A stretch of 64,000 bases of DNA from VRUE01 sp035260485 (GTDB lineage Bacteria > Actinomycetota > Thermoleophilia > Solirubrobacterales > 70-9): assembly GCA_035260485.1 (NCBI GenBank), contig DATFVC010000048.1, positions 7,284-71,283 of the forward strand, in the 5' to 3' direction. Below the pieces are notes generated by a model that ran no database searches, had not been told where the DNA came from, and worked only from the letters and a program-made list of their open reading frames with translations. Below, piece after piece: positions 42,739 through 53,345 of this stretch (positions are counted from its first letter, which is position 1; each line of letters opens with the position of its first letter). A program made the translations under genes and the position numbers.

Positions 42739-43599
42739 TTGTCCGAGGACTCCAAGCCCGTCATCTCCATCCGCGGCCTGCGCAAGAGCTATGGCGACGT
42801 CGAGGCGGTGCGCGGCATCGACCTCGAGGTGCGAGCCGGTGAGGTCTTCGCCTTCCTCGGTCCCAACGGGGCTGGCAAGACGACCACGGTGGAGATCCTC
42901 GAGGGCTACCGCAAGCGCAGCGGCGGGGAGGTGGCGGTCCTCGGCGAGGACCCCGAGCACGCCGGCCGTCACTGGCGCGAGAGGATTGGGATCGTCCTGC
43001 AGAGCTGCCGCCTCGACCCTTATCTGACCGTGCGCGAGTCGCTGTCCCTCTACGCCGGCTACTACGACGCGCCGCGGCCGATCGAGGAGACGATCGAGCT
43101 GGTCGGCCTGACTGGCAAGGCGGACGCCCGCGCCGGCTCGCTCTCCGGCGGCCAGCAGCGCCGCCTCGACGTTGGCATGGCGCTGATCGGCGATCCCGAG
43201 CTTCTCTTTCTCGACGAGCCGACGACCGGCTTCGACCCCTCGGCGCGGCGCCAGGCCTGGGAGACGATTGCCGGCCTGCGCGAGCTGGGCAAGACGGTGT
43301 TCCTGACCACTCACTACATGGATGAGGCGCAGCGGCTCGCCGACCGGGTGACGATCATCGCCGGCGGTGAGATCGTCGCCCGCGGCACCCCCGAGGATCT
43401 CGGCGATCGCGAGAGCCGGCCGGCGCGGATCAGCTACCGCGAAGACGGGCGCGAGGTGGCGCTGGAGACGACGACCCCGGTCCAGACCCTGAACGAGCTG
43501 ACTGGCAGGGCGCTCGCAGAGGGCCGCGATCTGGAGGGGCTGGAGGTCACCCGGCCCAGCCTCGAGGACGTCTACCTGGAGCTGACCGACCAGACATGA
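42739..43599 (+). CDS. ABC transporter ATP-binding protein (drug/antibiotic exporter type)
   Basis: The 286-residue product has Walker A GPNGAGKTT, Q-loop VLQSCRLDPYLTV, signature LSGGQQRRLDVG, Walker B LLFLDEPTTGFDP and the DrrA-like THYMDEAQRLADR. It starts at TTG 42739 and overlaps the permease gene by 4 bp. The two form an ABC-2 type exporter. Confidence 0.92.
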   Translation: MSEDSKPVISIRGLRKSYGDVEAVRGIDLEVRAGEVFAFLGPNGAGKTTTVEILEGYRKRSGGEVAVLGEDPEHAGRHWRERIGIVLQSCRLDPYLTVRESLSLYAGYYDAPRPIEETIELVGLTGKADARAGSLSGGQQRRLDVGMALIGDPELLFLDEPTTGFDPSARRQAWETIAGLRELGKTVFLTTHYMDEAQRLADRVTIIAGGEIVARGTPEDLGDRESRPARISYREDGREVALETTTPVQTLNELTGRALAEGRDLEGLEVTRPSLEDVYLELTDQT

Positions 43600-44357
43600 A
43601 CCTCGTCTGGCACCAGTTCCGCTACGACCAGAAGGTCTTCTGGCGCAACCCGGCCTCGGTCTTCTTCACCGTCGGCTTCCCGGTCATCCTGCTGTTGATC
43701 TTCGCCACCGTCTTCGGCGGCCAGACCGTCGACGTCCGCGGCGGGATCAAGACGACGACCTACTACGTGCCGGCGATCATCACCCTCTCAGTGATCTCGG
43801 CGACGATGCAGTCGCTGGCGATGTCGCTGGTGATCGCACGCGAGGACGGGCGCCTGAAGCGCGGCCGCGGCACGCCGATGCCGCCGTGGGTCTTCATCGC
43901 CGGCCGCATCGGCAACTCGATCGTCGTCGCACTGCTGATGATGGCCCTGATCGCGGCGATCGGCCGCCTCGCCTACGGCGTCGCGATCCCCTGGGACCGG
44001 CTGCCGGCAATCGTGCTCACCCTGGTCGTCGGCGCCGCCGCTTTCTGCTGCCTCGGCATCGCCCTGACCGCGGCGATCCCCTCCCAGGACGCTGCGGCGC
44101 CGATCGTCAACGCCCTGCTGCTGCCGCTCTACTTCCTCTCCGGCGTCTTCATCCCCGATGACCAGCTGCCCAGCGGTGTCATCCATTTCGCCGACGCATT
44201 TCCGATCCGGCACTTCTTCGAGGCCTTCTTCGACGCCTACGTGCCGGCCGGCGGCGCCGCGATCTCCTGGGGCAACCTGGCAGTCGTCGCGATCTGGGGC
44301 GTGGTCGGCGCGTTTCTCGCCGTCCGCTACTTCCGCTGGACCCCGCGCAGCGGCTGA
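43596..44357 (+). CDS. ABC-2 type exporter permease
   Basis: The 253-residue product has about six helices in the ABC-2 layout, with an N-terminal cytoplasmic start NLVWHQFRYDQKVFWRNP, and FPIRHFFEAFFDAY near the end. It overlaps the ATPase gene. The substrate is unknown. Confidence 0.9.
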   Translation: MNLVWHQFRYDQKVFWRNPASVFFTVGFPVILLLIFATVFGGQTVDVRGGIKTTTYYVPAIITLSVISATMQSLAMSLVIAREDGRLKRGRGTPMPPWVFIAGRIGNSIVVALLMMALIAAIGRLAYGVAIPWDRLPAIVLTLVVGAAAFCCLGIALTAAIPSQDAAAPIVNALLLPLYFLSGVFIPDDQLPSGVIHFADAFPIRHFFEAFFDAYVPAGGAAISWGNLAVVAIWGVVGAFLAVRYFRWTPRSG

Positions 44358-44455
44358 CGAACCCCCCGTTGTGCATCGCATAGGAACAAAAAGGAGGGAG
44401 CGTCAACGCGGCGGGCGGCACTCGTCCTGGTTGGCCCTATAGCCTCCCCGGCCCG

Positions 44456-44818
44456 ATGTTGCACCATGTTCTTCTAGAGGTCTCCGACCTCGAGCGGAGC
44501 GCGTCCTTCTACGACGCGCTGCTCGCGCCGCTTGGCTGGCGGCGTCATTTCGAGGAGGACGAGACGGTCGGCTGGGGTATCGCCAAGCCGGTCTTCTTCA
44601 TCGCCGCCCATCATCCGCCCAAACCCGGCTTCGGTCTGCTCAGCTTCTCTGGGCTCGGGATCGTCGCGGTCAAGGCTGCCTGGGAGGGGGGAGTGAGGGC
44701 CGGCGGTACGCCGGTCGGCGAGCCCGGCGAGCGGCGATCGCACGGGTCCGGCTCCTACTCGGCGTTCCTGCAGGACCCGGACGGGTACGAAATCGAGGTG
44801 ACGATCGGCAGTGACTAG
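44456..44818 (+). CDS. VOC (glyoxalase/bleomycin resistance-like) protein
   Basis: Small dioxygenase-fold protein of 120 residues: LHHVLLEVSDLERSASFYDALLAPLGW at the start and FLQDPDGYEIEVTI at the end. The metal ligands His (4), and the terminal Glu (about 114) are present. The function within the superfamily is open. A possible TATAGC -10 lies 13 nt upstream. Confidence 0.88.
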   Translation: MLHHVLLEVSDLERSASFYDALLAPLGWRRHFEEDETVGWGIAKPVFFIAAHHPPKPGFGLLSFSGLGIVAVKAAWEGGVRAGGTPVGEPGERRSHGSGSYSAFLQDPDGYEIEVTIGSD

Positions 44819-44859
44819 CCTCAGCACGACAAAGAATCGATCGAGGAGGAATTGACTTC

Positions 44860-45864
<1,005 letters not shown>

Positions 45865-45874
45865 GCCCCGCCCG

Positions 45875-47068
45875 GTGGGCGCCGTGAGCTTCTCCAAGGC
45901 AAGCGTCCGGGATGCTGACGTCGCCGGCAAGCGCGTGCTCGTCCGGGTCGACTTCAACGTGCCGCTCGACGCCGGCCGGGTCGCCGACGACACGCGGATC
46001 CGGGCGGCGCTGCCAACGATCGAGCTGCTGCGCGAGCGCGGCGCCGCGCTCGTCCTCGTCTCCCACCTCGGCCGGCCGAAGGGGAAGGTGGACCCGGCGC
46101 TCTCGATGCGGCCGGTCGGCGAACGGCTGGGCGAGCTGCTCGGCGCGACCGTCCACCAAGCCCCAGCGGTGGTCGGCGAGGATGTCGAGACGATGGTCGC
46201 GGGGCTGAGCCCGGGCGACGTTCTGCTGCTGGAGAACGTCCGCTTCGAGCCGGGGGAGACCGAGGACGACCCGAATTTTGCCGACGCCCTGGCCCGGCTC
46301 GCCGACCTCTACGTCAACGACGCTTTCGGCGCCGCCCACCGCGCCCACGCCAGCACCGAGGGAGTCGCTCATCGCCTCCCCGCCTACGCCGGCTTGCTGC
46401 TGGAGCGCGAGGTGAACGAGCTGATGCGAGTGGTCGAGTCTCCCGAGCCTCCGCTGGTCGTCGTCCTCGGCGGTGCCAAGGTGAGCGACAAGGTCGGCGT
46501 CATCGACTGCTTTCTCGAGATCGCCGACAGCATCTTGATCGGCGGCGCGATGTGCTTCAGCTTCTTCCGCGCGCAGGGGATCGCCACTGGCGACTCGCTG
46601 GTCGAGGAGGAGGGGGTGAGGCTGGCCGAGGAGGCGCTGCGGCGCGCCGAAGACGCCGACTGCGAGCTGATGCTGCCGGTCGACCTGGTGCTGGGCGAGG
46701 GCTTCGACGCCGCCACCGCGCGGCGCGAGAGCGACGGGGTCGAGGTTCCGGACGGTTGGATGGGCCTCGACATCGGGCCGCGCACCGCCGCCGTCTTCAC
46801 CGAGGCGATCGCTGCAGCCGGCACCGTACTCTGGAACGGGCCGATGGGCGCTTTCGAGCTCGAGCCCTTCGCCGCCGGGACCAGGGCGGTCGCCGAGGCG
46901 GTCGCCGCGAGCCCCGCGACAACGGTGGTCGGTGGCGGCGACTCGGTGGCGGCGCTGCGCCAGTTCGGGCTGGCTGAGAAGGTGGATTGGGTGTCGACCG
47001 GAGGAGGAGCGTCGTTGGAGCTGCTGGAGGGAAAGAAACTGCCTGGAGTGGAGGCCTTAGATGCCTGA
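45875..47068 (+). CDS. pgk: Phosphoglycerate kinase
   Basis: Two-domain kinase of 397 residues: VLVRVDFNVPL, SHLGRPKG, LLENVRFEPGE, LGGAKVSDKVGV and the C-terminal GGGDSVAALRQFG and VSTGGGASLELLEG. It starts at GTG 45875 (or GTG 45884) and overlaps tpiA by 8 bp. Confidence 0.97.
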   Translation: MGAVSFSKASVRDADVAGKRVLVRVDFNVPLDAGRVADDTRIRAALPTIELLRERGAALVLVSHLGRPKGKVDPALSMRPVGERLGELLGATVHQAPAVVGEDVETMVAGLSPGDVLLLENVRFEPGETEDDPNFADALARLADLYVNDAFGAAHRAHASTEGVAHRLPAYAGLLLEREVNELMRVVESPEPPLVVVLGGAKVSDKVGVIDCFLEIADSILIGGAMCFSFFRAQGIATGDSLVEEEGVRLAEEALRRAEDADCELMLPVDLVLGEGFDAATARRESDGVEVPDGWMGLDIGPRTAAVFTEAIAAAGTVLWNGPMGAFELEPFAAGTRAVAEAVAASPATTVVGGGDSVAALRQFGLAEKVDWVSTGGGASLELLEGKKLPGVEALDA

Positions 47069-47813
47069 GCGCACCCCCTACATCGCCGCCAACTGGAAGA
47101 TGCACAAGACCGTCGCCGAGGCGGCGGCTTTCGTAGATGCGTTGCTGCCGCGGATCGCGGCCACTCAGCACGACGTCGTCATCTGCCCGTCCTACCTGGC
47201 TTTGAACGAGGTGGTTGAGCGCTCGCGCGGCAGCGCCGTCCGGGTCGCCGCCCAGAACATGCACGAGGAGGCCTCGGGCGCCTTCACCGGCGAGGTCTCG
47301 GCGCCGATGCTGGTCGAGGTCGATGTCGACGCGGTTGTCCTCGGGCACTCCGAGCGCCGCCAGTACTTCAACGAGACCGACGAGGCGCTGGCGCGCAAGG
47401 TGCCGGCGGCGCTCGCCGCAGGGCTCGAGCCGATCCTCTGCGTCGGCGAGAGCGAGCAGGCGCGCGACGCGGAGCAGACCGAGGGAGTGCTGGAGCGACA
47501 GCTGCAGGCCGACCTGGCCGGGGTCGAGTCCGGCAGGCTGTCTGAGGTCGTCGTCGCCTACGAGCCGATCTGGGCAATCGGCACCGGCCGCACCGCGACG
47601 CCCGAGCAGGCGCAGGAGGCGTGCGCCTTCATCCGCGACGTGCTGCGCGAGCGGGGTGCCGTGGCCGACGAAGCGCGGATCCTCTACGGGGGCTCGGTCA
47701 AGCCCGCCAACGCGGCCGAGCTGCTGGCGCAGCCGGACATCGACGGAGCGCTGGTCGGGGGCGCCAGCCTCGACCCCGAGGACTTCGCAGCCATAGTGGA
47801 GGCGGCGGGTTAG
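47061..47813 (+). CDS. tpiA: Triosephosphate isomerase
   Basis: TIM barrel of 250 residues with NWKMHKT, GHSERRQYF (catalytic His), VVAYEPIWAIGTG (catalytic Glu) and the phosphate-binding LYGGSVKPANA. It overlaps pgk and directly abuts gpmI. Confidence 0.97.
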   Translation: MPERTPYIAANWKMHKTVAEAAAFVDALLPRIAATQHDVVICPSYLALNEVVERSRGSAVRVAAQNMHEEASGAFTGEVSAPMLVEVDVDAVVLGHSERRQYFNETDEALARKVPAALAAGLEPILCVGESEQARDAEQTEGVLERQLQADLAGVESGRLSEVVVAYEPIWAIGTGRTATPEQAQEACAFIRDVLRERGAVADEARILYGGSVKPANAAELLAQPDIDGALVGGASLDPEDFAAIVEAAG

Positions 47814-49358
47814 TTGACGACGCTTCCGGTTCCCTCGCTGGCGCTGGTCATCCTCGACGGCTGGGGACTGGCGCCGCCCGGCCCCGGCAATGCGATCTCC
47901 CTGGCCGAGACGCCGGTCTTCGACCGGCTCTGGGCTGGCTTTCCCCACACGCAGCTCTCTGCCCAGGGCCGCGACGTCGGCCTGCCCGACGGACAGATGG
48001 GCAATTCGGAGGTCGGCCACCTCAACCTCGGCGCCGGCGCGATCGTCAAGCAGGATCTTGCCCGGATCAACGACGCGATCGCCGACGGCAGCTTCTTCGA
48101 GAACGAGGCGCTGTTGGCGGCTTGCGATCGTGCCCGCCGCAGCCCGCGCGGGCGTCTGCACCTGCTGGGTCTCGTCTCCGACGGGGGCGTTCACTCCGGC
48201 TGGGAGCACATCGAGGCGACGATCGAGCTGGCCTCGCAGGAGGGCGTCCCAGATGTCGTCTTCCACGCCTTCACCGACGGCCGGGACACGCTGCCCCATG
48301 ACGCACGTGGCTATCTCGGCGAGCTGGAGCGCTGGCTGCGTCAGGCGGGCCGTATCGCCACGGTCAGCGGCCGCTATTACGCGATGGACCGCGACACGCG
48401 CTGGGAGCGGACCAAGCTCGCCTACGACGCAATCGTTCACGCCCGTGGCCTGCACGCCGCCAGCTCAGCGGAAGCGATCGAGGCCTCCTACGAGCGCGAC
48501 GACACTGATGAGTTCGTCGTGCCGACGGTGATCGGCGACTACGACGGCGTCGCCGAGGGCGACGTGGCGATCTTCATCAACTTTCGACCTGACCGGGCGC
48601 GGCAGATGACCCGCGCCCTGGCCGAGCCCGATTTCGACGAGTTCTCCCGCAGCGGCGGCCCCCTGCTCGATCTGACCACGATGACCGAGTACCGCAAAGG
48701 CTGGCCCTATCCGGTCGCCTTCCCGGAGGCGCGCCCGCAGACGACTCTGGCCGAGGTCGTCTCCGAGGCCGGCGGCCGCCAGCTTCACGTCGCCGAGACG
48801 GAGAAGTACGCGCATGTCACCTACTTCTTCAACGGCGGCCGCGAGGAGGAGTGGGAGGGGGAGGAGCGCTGCCTGGTCGACTCGCCCCGCGACGTACCGA
48901 CCTACGACCACAAGCCGCAGATGAGCGCCCGCGCCGCCGCCGATGCCTTCGTCTCGCGCTGGTCGGGCGGCGACTACCGCTTTGGGATCATCAACTTCGC
49001 CAACCCGGACATGGTCGGCCACACGGGGGTCATCCCGGCGGCAGTCAAGGCGGTCGAGGAGGTGGACAGGCGCTTCGGAGACGTGATCGCCGCCGTCGAA
49101 AGCACCGGGGGCGCCTGCATCGTCACCGCGGATCACGGCAACTGCGATCACATGCTCGAGCCGGATGGCTCGCCCAACACTGCGCACTCGCTCAACCCGG
49201 TGCCGCTGATCGTCACCGCGGAGGGACTTGACCTGCGAGGTCACGGCATTCTCGCCGACGTCGCTCCCACTGCGCTCGAGCTTCTAGGCATTCCTCAGCC
49301 CGGCGCCATGACTGGGCAGTCGCTGATTGAAGGCGCCCATATCAACAGCTGCCGCTGA
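47814..49358 (+). CDS. gpmI: 2,3-bisphosphoglycerate-independent phosphoglycerate mutase
   Basis: Manganese-dependent mutase of 514 residues: LVILDGWGL, GQMGNSEVGHLNLGAG with the phosphoserine, INFRPDRARQMTRAL, and the metal site VTADHGNCDHM. The start is TTG 47814 immediately after the tpiA stop. It extends the glycolytic operon. Confidence 0.96.
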   Translation: MTTLPVPSLALVILDGWGLAPPGPGNAISLAETPVFDRLWAGFPHTQLSAQGRDVGLPDGQMGNSEVGHLNLGAGAIVKQDLARINDAIADGSFFENEALLAACDRARRSPRGRLHLLGLVSDGGVHSGWEHIEATIELASQEGVPDVVFHAFTDGRDTLPHDARGYLGELERWLRQAGRIATVSGRYYAMDRDTRWERTKLAYDAIVHARGLHAASSAEAIEASYERDDTDEFVVPTVIGDYDGVAEGDVAIFINFRPDRARQMTRALAEPDFDEFSRSGGPLLDLTTMTEYRKGWPYPVAFPEARPQTTLAEVVSEAGGRQLHVAETEKYAHVTYFFNGGREEEWEGEERCLVDSPRDVPTYDHKPQMSARAAADAFVSRWSGGDYRFGIINFANPDMVGHTGVIPAAVKAVEEVDRRFGDVIAAVESTGGACIVTADHGNCDHMLEPDGSPNTAHSLNPVPLIVTAEGLDLRGHGILADVAPTALELLGIPQPGAMTGQSLIEGAHINSCR

Positions 49359-49361
49359 TCG

Positions 49362-50570
49362 ATGAGGCACGAGCCCGAGAGGTTGAGGTTCGAGATCTCG
49401 GCGCGGGATGGGAACGCGAGAGCTGGTGTGCTTCATACGCCGCATGGGGAAGTGCGGACGCCGGCATTCATCCCGCTGGCTACGAAGGGAACGGTGCGCG
49501 GGTTGGAGTCTCGCGAGGTAGCTGGAATTGGCTACGAGATGGTGCTGGGGAACACGTACCACCTGTTCGTCTCCCCCGGGCCGGATCGGATTGCTGGGGC
49601 TGGGGGGCTGCATGGGTTCATGGGTTGGGAGCGGGCGCTGATCACCGATTCGGGCGGCTTCCAGGTGTTCTCCCTGGCGCACGGCGGAGTGGCCGACGAG
49701 GTGAAGGGGAAGGGGCGGCCCGGTGGGGACCATGGGTCGGTGGTCTCCATCGGCGAGGAGGGGGTTCGGTTTCGTTCGTACAAGGATGGACGATCCCTGT
49801 TCATCTCTCCCGAGGTCTCGATGGAGGTGCAGGCGAAGCTTGGCTCCGACATCGCCCTGGTCTTCGACGAGTGCACGCCTTACCACGCCGATCGGGACTA
49901 CACGGCTCGCTCGATGGAGCGGACGCACCGCTGGCTGGGACGTTGCCTCGATTGGCACGATGAGCATGGGCCTGGCCGACAGGCGGTCTTCGGGATCGTC
50001 CAGGGTGGCGTCCACGAGGACCTGCGCCGCGCCTCTGCGCAGGCCGTCTCCGAGGCCGGCGTCGATGGGATCGCGATCGGGGGCACCCTTGGTCGCGACA
50101 AGGAGGAGATGCGCGGCGTGCTGCAGCTGACGGCGCCGCTGCTGCCCGGGGAGGCGCCAAAGCACCTGCTCGGGATCGGCGACGTCGACGACCTGCTCGC
50201 CGGCATCGGGCTCGGCCTCGACGTCTTCGACTGCGCGATCCCCACCCGCCTCGCTCGCCACGGCACCGCCCTCGTCCCCGACCCCGCCAACCGCTTCCGC
50301 CTCGACCTGCGCAAAGCCGGCTGGGAGGGGGACCGCAACCCGATCGCCGATGGCTGCCCCTGTCCAGCCTGCCGCCACCACGACCGCGATTACCTCAGCT
50401 ACCTCTCCCGAGCGGAAGAGCTGACCGCCGTCCGCCTGCTCTGCCTCCACAACCTCACCTACATGGACGAGCTGGTAACCCATGCCCGCACCGCCATCAG
50501 CGCCGGCGCCTTCAGCTCCTATTCCACCTCGGTCCTGAGCGGAACCGCACCCTGGCAAGCGCTCGCGTAA
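49362..50570 (+). CDS. tgt: tRNA-guanine transglycosylase
   Basis: Exchanges G34 for the queuosine precursor in GUN anticodons. TDSGGFQVFSL, FDECTPYHAD, GIVQGGVHEDLR and the zinc site CPCPACRHHDRDYLSYL with the final His in LCLHNLTYM are present. The 402-residue length is typical. No other queuosine gene is in the window. Its stop TAA is touched by the palindromic element at 50570. Confidence 0.95.
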   Translation: MRHEPERLRFEISARDGNARAGVLHTPHGEVRTPAFIPLATKGTVRGLESREVAGIGYEMVLGNTYHLFVSPGPDRIAGAGGLHGFMGWERALITDSGGFQVFSLAHGGVADEVKGKGRPGGDHGSVVSIGEEGVRFRSYKDGRSLFISPEVSMEVQAKLGSDIALVFDECTPYHADRDYTARSMERTHRWLGRCLDWHDEHGPGRQAVFGIVQGGVHEDLRRASAQAVSEAGVDGIAIGGTLGRDKEEMRGVLQLTAPLLPGEAPKHLLGIGDVDDLLAGIGLGLDVFDCAIPTRLARHGTALVPDPANRFRLDLRKAGWEGDRNPIADGCPCPACRHHDRDYLSYLSRAEELTAVRLLCLHNLTYMDELVTHARTAISAGAFSSYSTSVLSGTAPWQALA

Positions 50571-50687
50571 GAGGGCCGGGGGCGCCCTCCTGGGCGCGGC
50601 GTCCTGTTTTTCGCAGTGCCAACTCAGCGAGAGATGCAAGCCGCAAGGCGAAAAACCCAGCGCGCAGGAGGGCACCCCCGGCCCTCT
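50570..50687. repeat. 118-bp nested palindromic element (MITE/REP-like)
   Basis: AGAGGGCCGGGGG (50570-50582) pairs with 50675-50687. GCCCTCCTG (50584-50592) pairs with 50665-50673. GCGC follows on both sides, and GTTTTTCGC (50606-50614) pairs with GCGAAAAAC (50648-50656) around a 33-nt loop. GTAGGA is at the right foot on the minus strand. Size and layout match 12204-12320. It lies between the convergent tgt and kinase genes, so it may also end transcription. Confidence 0.8.
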
Positions 50688-50698
50688 CCTACGCAGCT

Positions 50699-51922
50699 CT
50701 ATTCGGTGTTCTTCTTGACCAGTTCTTTGAACTCTTTGACGACCTTTTCCACCGAGTGGCCGGCCACTTCGGTCGCCTTCACCCCGGTCGCCTTGTCGGT
50801 GAGGACGATCACCGCGGCGGCTACCGCGGCGGCGATCAGGACCAGGGCCACAGCGGCCATGACGAAGCGGGCAAAGCGGGAGAAGGCGCCGCGCTTGGCC
50901 GGCCCAGGAGGCGCCGCTGGCGGGGGAGGCGAGTAGGGGGCCGGCTGCGGCGCCCGCGCGACTGGTCGCCGGCTCGGCGACGCCGGCCGCCACTCGGTGC
51001 GCTCAGTCTGGTCGAGCCGGCGCGTCGCCGTCTCTCCGCCAAGGACCTGGGTCGGCGCCCCCTCCTCGAAGGGCAAGGTCACGTCCTCGCCTTGGAGCCC
51101 TAGCTGCAGGCCCCCCGAAAGCTCGTCGGCGCTGACATAGCGCCTCGCCGGGTCTCCTTCAAGTGCTCGCAGGACCGCTCCACCCAGGGGCTCGGGCACG
51201 TCGTCGTTGTAGGTGCTTGGCGGCAGCGGCCGCTCGTTCTGCTGGCGCACCGCGAGCTCGGCCAAGCTCGAGCCCTCATATGGCAGACGGCCGGTGAGGA
51301 ACTGGTAGAGGACGACGCCGAGCGCGTAGACGTCGGTCGCCGGCGTCGCCTCCTCGCCGCGCACCTGCTCTGGGGCGAGGTAGGCGGCGGTGCCGACCAC
51401 CGAGCCGACCTGCGTGATCCGGGTCTGTTCGATCGCTCGCGCGATCCCGAAGTCGGTCAATTTGACCGTCATCGCACCGCCGCCGACCGGGCCGCCGACG
51501 ACCATCAGGTTGCCAGGCTTGACGTCGCGGTGGATGATCCCGCGCCGATGCGCGTAGTCGAGGCCGGCACAGGCCTGGATCCCGGCCTCCGCAGCCGTCT
51601 CGGGCCCGAACGGTCCCTGACGCTGCAGGATCTGCGCCCCGGAGCGGCCCTCGACGTACTCCATCACGATGTAATGGCGGCCCTCGTCGAGGCCGGTGTC
51701 GTAGACCTGGACGATGTTGGGGTGGATCAGTTTGGCGACGGCCAGCGCCTCGCGGCGGAAGCGGGCGACGAAGCGGTCGTCGTCGGACAGGTGCTCGGCG
51801 AGGATCTTGACCGCGACGGTGCGCTCGAGGATCAGGTCGGTGGCGCGGTAGACGTTCGACATCCCACCCGAGCCGAGCTTGTCGCCGAGCTCGTAACGGC
51901 CGGAGAGGGTTCCCGCGTCCAT
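50699..51922 (-). CDS. Transmembrane Ser/Thr protein kinase (PknB-like, no PASTA)
   Basis: The 407-residue product has a complete Hanks kinase domain: GSGGMSNVY (glycine loop), AVKIL, IIHRDVKPGNLMV, TDFGIAR, and APEQ, followed by a Pro-rich linker, one transmembrane helix (about 355-378) and a short extracytoplasmic tail of about 30 residues without PASTA repeats. ATG 51922 overlaps the stop of the lipoprotein gene by one base, so the two are coupled. Confidence 0.93.
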   Translation of the reverse strand: MDAGTLSGRYELGDKLGSGGMSNVYRATDLILERTVAVKILAEHLSDDDRFVARFRREALAVAKLIHPNIVQVYDTGLDEGRHYIVMEYVEGRSGAQILQRQGPFGPETAAEAGIQACAGLDYAHRRGIIHRDVKPGNLMVVGGPVGGGAMTVKLTDFGIARAIEQTRITQVGSVVGTAAYLAPEQVRGEEATPATDVYALGVVLYQFLTGRLPYEGSSLAELAVRQQNERPLPPSTYNDDVPEPLGGAVLRALEGDPARRYVSADELSGGLQLGLQGEDVTLPFEEGAPTQVLGGETATRRLDQTERTEWRPASPSRRPVARAPQPAPYSPPPPAAPPGPAKRGAFSRFARFVMAAVALVLIAAAVAAAVIVLTDKATGVKATEVAGHSVEKVVKEFKELVKKNTE

Positions 51923-52503
51923 CACTCGCCTTCGCCCGCCGGGTTGCTGGGGCTGACTCCGCCCGAACGGCTTTCGCCGTTTCCTTCTTCGCTGGGGGGC
52001 GGGCCGTTTCCGTTTTCCAGCCCTTTGCCTTCGCCGTTTGCCTGCGGTGGAAGTGAGGGCGGCGAAGCCGACGTTTCCGGCGCTTCTTCGTCCTTCGGCT
52101 TGGGCCCCTTTTCCTTTTCCTTTTCCTTCGATTCCTTTCCTTCGTCTTCTTCTTCTTCGGGTTCGGTGGGGATCACCGCGGGCGCGATCGCTTCGCTGGT
52201 CGATTCTTCGCAACCGGCGATCACTTCTTCCAGACGCACCGCGCCGTCTTCGAGCGCCCGCTTCAGCTTCTGATCGACGCCTTCCAGCGCTTCGATCTGT
52301 TCGCCCACCTGCTGGGCGGCGCTTTCGGCGCCGACGCAATCGCCTTCGGCGGAGAGCTGCTGGACGGTGTCGAGGTTGGCGGTGATCTCCCGCGCCGTCT
52401 CGCCAGGGAGCAATTTGGCGTCTTCTTCGCCGCAGGCGGCGAGCGCGAGCCCGGCAGTGGCCGCGAGGGCAAGGGCGAGCAGGGATTGGGGCAGCCTGGG
52501 CAT
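51922..52503 (-). CDS. Lipoprotein with charged low-complexity C-terminus, unknown
   Basis: A 193-residue product with a lipoprotein signal (PQSLLALALAATAGLALAAC), a helical region of about 90 residues and then a Glu/Lys/Pro/Gly-rich tail. It precedes the kinase gene with a TGATG overlap and may be a partner on the outer face of the membrane. The ATG at 52503 is chosen since the frame start at 52560 would place 19 residues before the signal. Confidence 0.7.
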   Translation of the reverse strand: MPRLPQSLLALALAATAGLALAACGEEDAKLLPGETAREITANLDTVQQLSAEGDCVGAESAAQQVGEQIEALEGVDQKLKRALEDGAVRLEEVIAGCEESTSEAIAPAVIPTEPEEEEDEGKESKEKEKEKGPKPKDEEAPETSASPPSLPPQANGEGKGLENGNGPPPSEEGNGESRSGGVSPSNPAGEGE

Positions 52504-52556
52504 GCGGGCGAGTCTAGAGAACGGTCCCCGGCGCAGAATTTCCCTGCACTTGAAGG

Positions 52557-53300
52557 TCATGAGCCGAGGTGGAGGCGGTCCGCCAAGCGCCTCGGCAGGC
52601 CGGCGGAGGTGATCGACGCCGCGGCCCGCTCGACGTCGTAGGGCACGCGGTGGAAGCGGGCGGTCTGCGCGTTCGTGTCGAGCTCCAGCCAGGCGGCACG
52701 GGGGTCGCCATCGCGCGGCTGGCCGACGCTGCCGGGGTTGACCAGCCAGCAGCCGGCAGCGAGGTCGAGCAGCGTGTCGTCGCTCGACTGGGCGCCGCGG
52801 ATCTCGTCGCCCTGCTCATCGGCCGTGGGCCGCACGAAGAAGAGCGAGACGTGCGAGTGGCCGATCAGGGCGATTCGCGCCGGCTGCACGTCGAAGCACG
52901 CGTCGGCCTGCTCGGCGGAGAGGACGTACTCCCAGACCGGGTCGCGCGGAGAGGCGTGAAAGAGGGCGATGCCCTCGCGCTCGCCCGCCGGCTCCAGATC
53001 GCGAAGGAGCGCCAAGGTCCGCTCGGCGACGTTCTCACGCGTCCAGGCGACCGCCTCGGCGGCAGCCTCCGAGAAGGCGGCGACGTCGAGGGCGCCCAGC
53101 ACGGCGAGATCGTGGTTGCCGACCAGGCAGAGATCGCAGCGCTCGCGAACCAGGTCGGCGCACTCGTCGGGCTCGGCTCCGTAGCCAACGATGTCGCCAA
53201 GGCACCAGATCTCATCGACCGCGACGTCGTCGATCGCCCCGAGGACGGCCCCGAGCGCGGGCAGGTTGGCATGGATATCGCTGATCGCGGCTACGCGCAC
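52557..53300 (-). CDS. Calcineurin-like metallophosphoesterase (YfcE/MJ0936 type)
   Basis: The 247-residue product has the metal motifs in order: ISDIHANLPAL, GDIVGYG, VGNHD, and IGHSH. Members hydrolyse phosphodiesters with two metals. It is divergent from argS with a 45-bp gap. The natural substrate is unknown. Confidence 0.92.
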   Translation of the reverse strand: MRVAAISDIHANLPALGAVLGAIDDVAVDEIWCLGDIVGYGAEPDECADLVRERCDLCLVGNHDLAVLGALDVAAFSEAAAEAVAWTRENVAERTLALLRDLEPAGEREGIALFHASPRDPVWEYVLSAEQADACFDVQPARIALIGHSHVSLFFVRPTADEQGDEIRGAQSSDDTLLDLAAGCWLVNPGSVGQPRDGDPRAAWLELDTNAQTARFHRVPYDVERAAASITSAGLPRRLADRLHLGS

Positions 53301-53333
53301 GGCGGCCAGCGTACCCCGGCCGCCTGTGGCTCA

Positions 53334-53339
53334 TACGAT
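53334..53339 (+). promoter_or_regulatory. Possible -10 element before argS
   Basis: TACGAT ends 7 nt before the GTG at 53346, as it does before the HD gene at 17379. No Shine-Dalgarno sequence is visible. Confidence 0.4.
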
Positions 53340-53345
53340 GCGCTT

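Noticed and set aside
51923..52339. Basic N-terminal extension of the Ser/Thr kinase
   Set aside because: It is the shadow of the lipoprotein gene in another frame; the kinase domain begins at ATG 51922.
52569..53345. Long N-terminal extension of argS
   Set aside because: It is antisense to an intact metallophosphoesterase gene, and ArgRS homology starts near GTG 53346.
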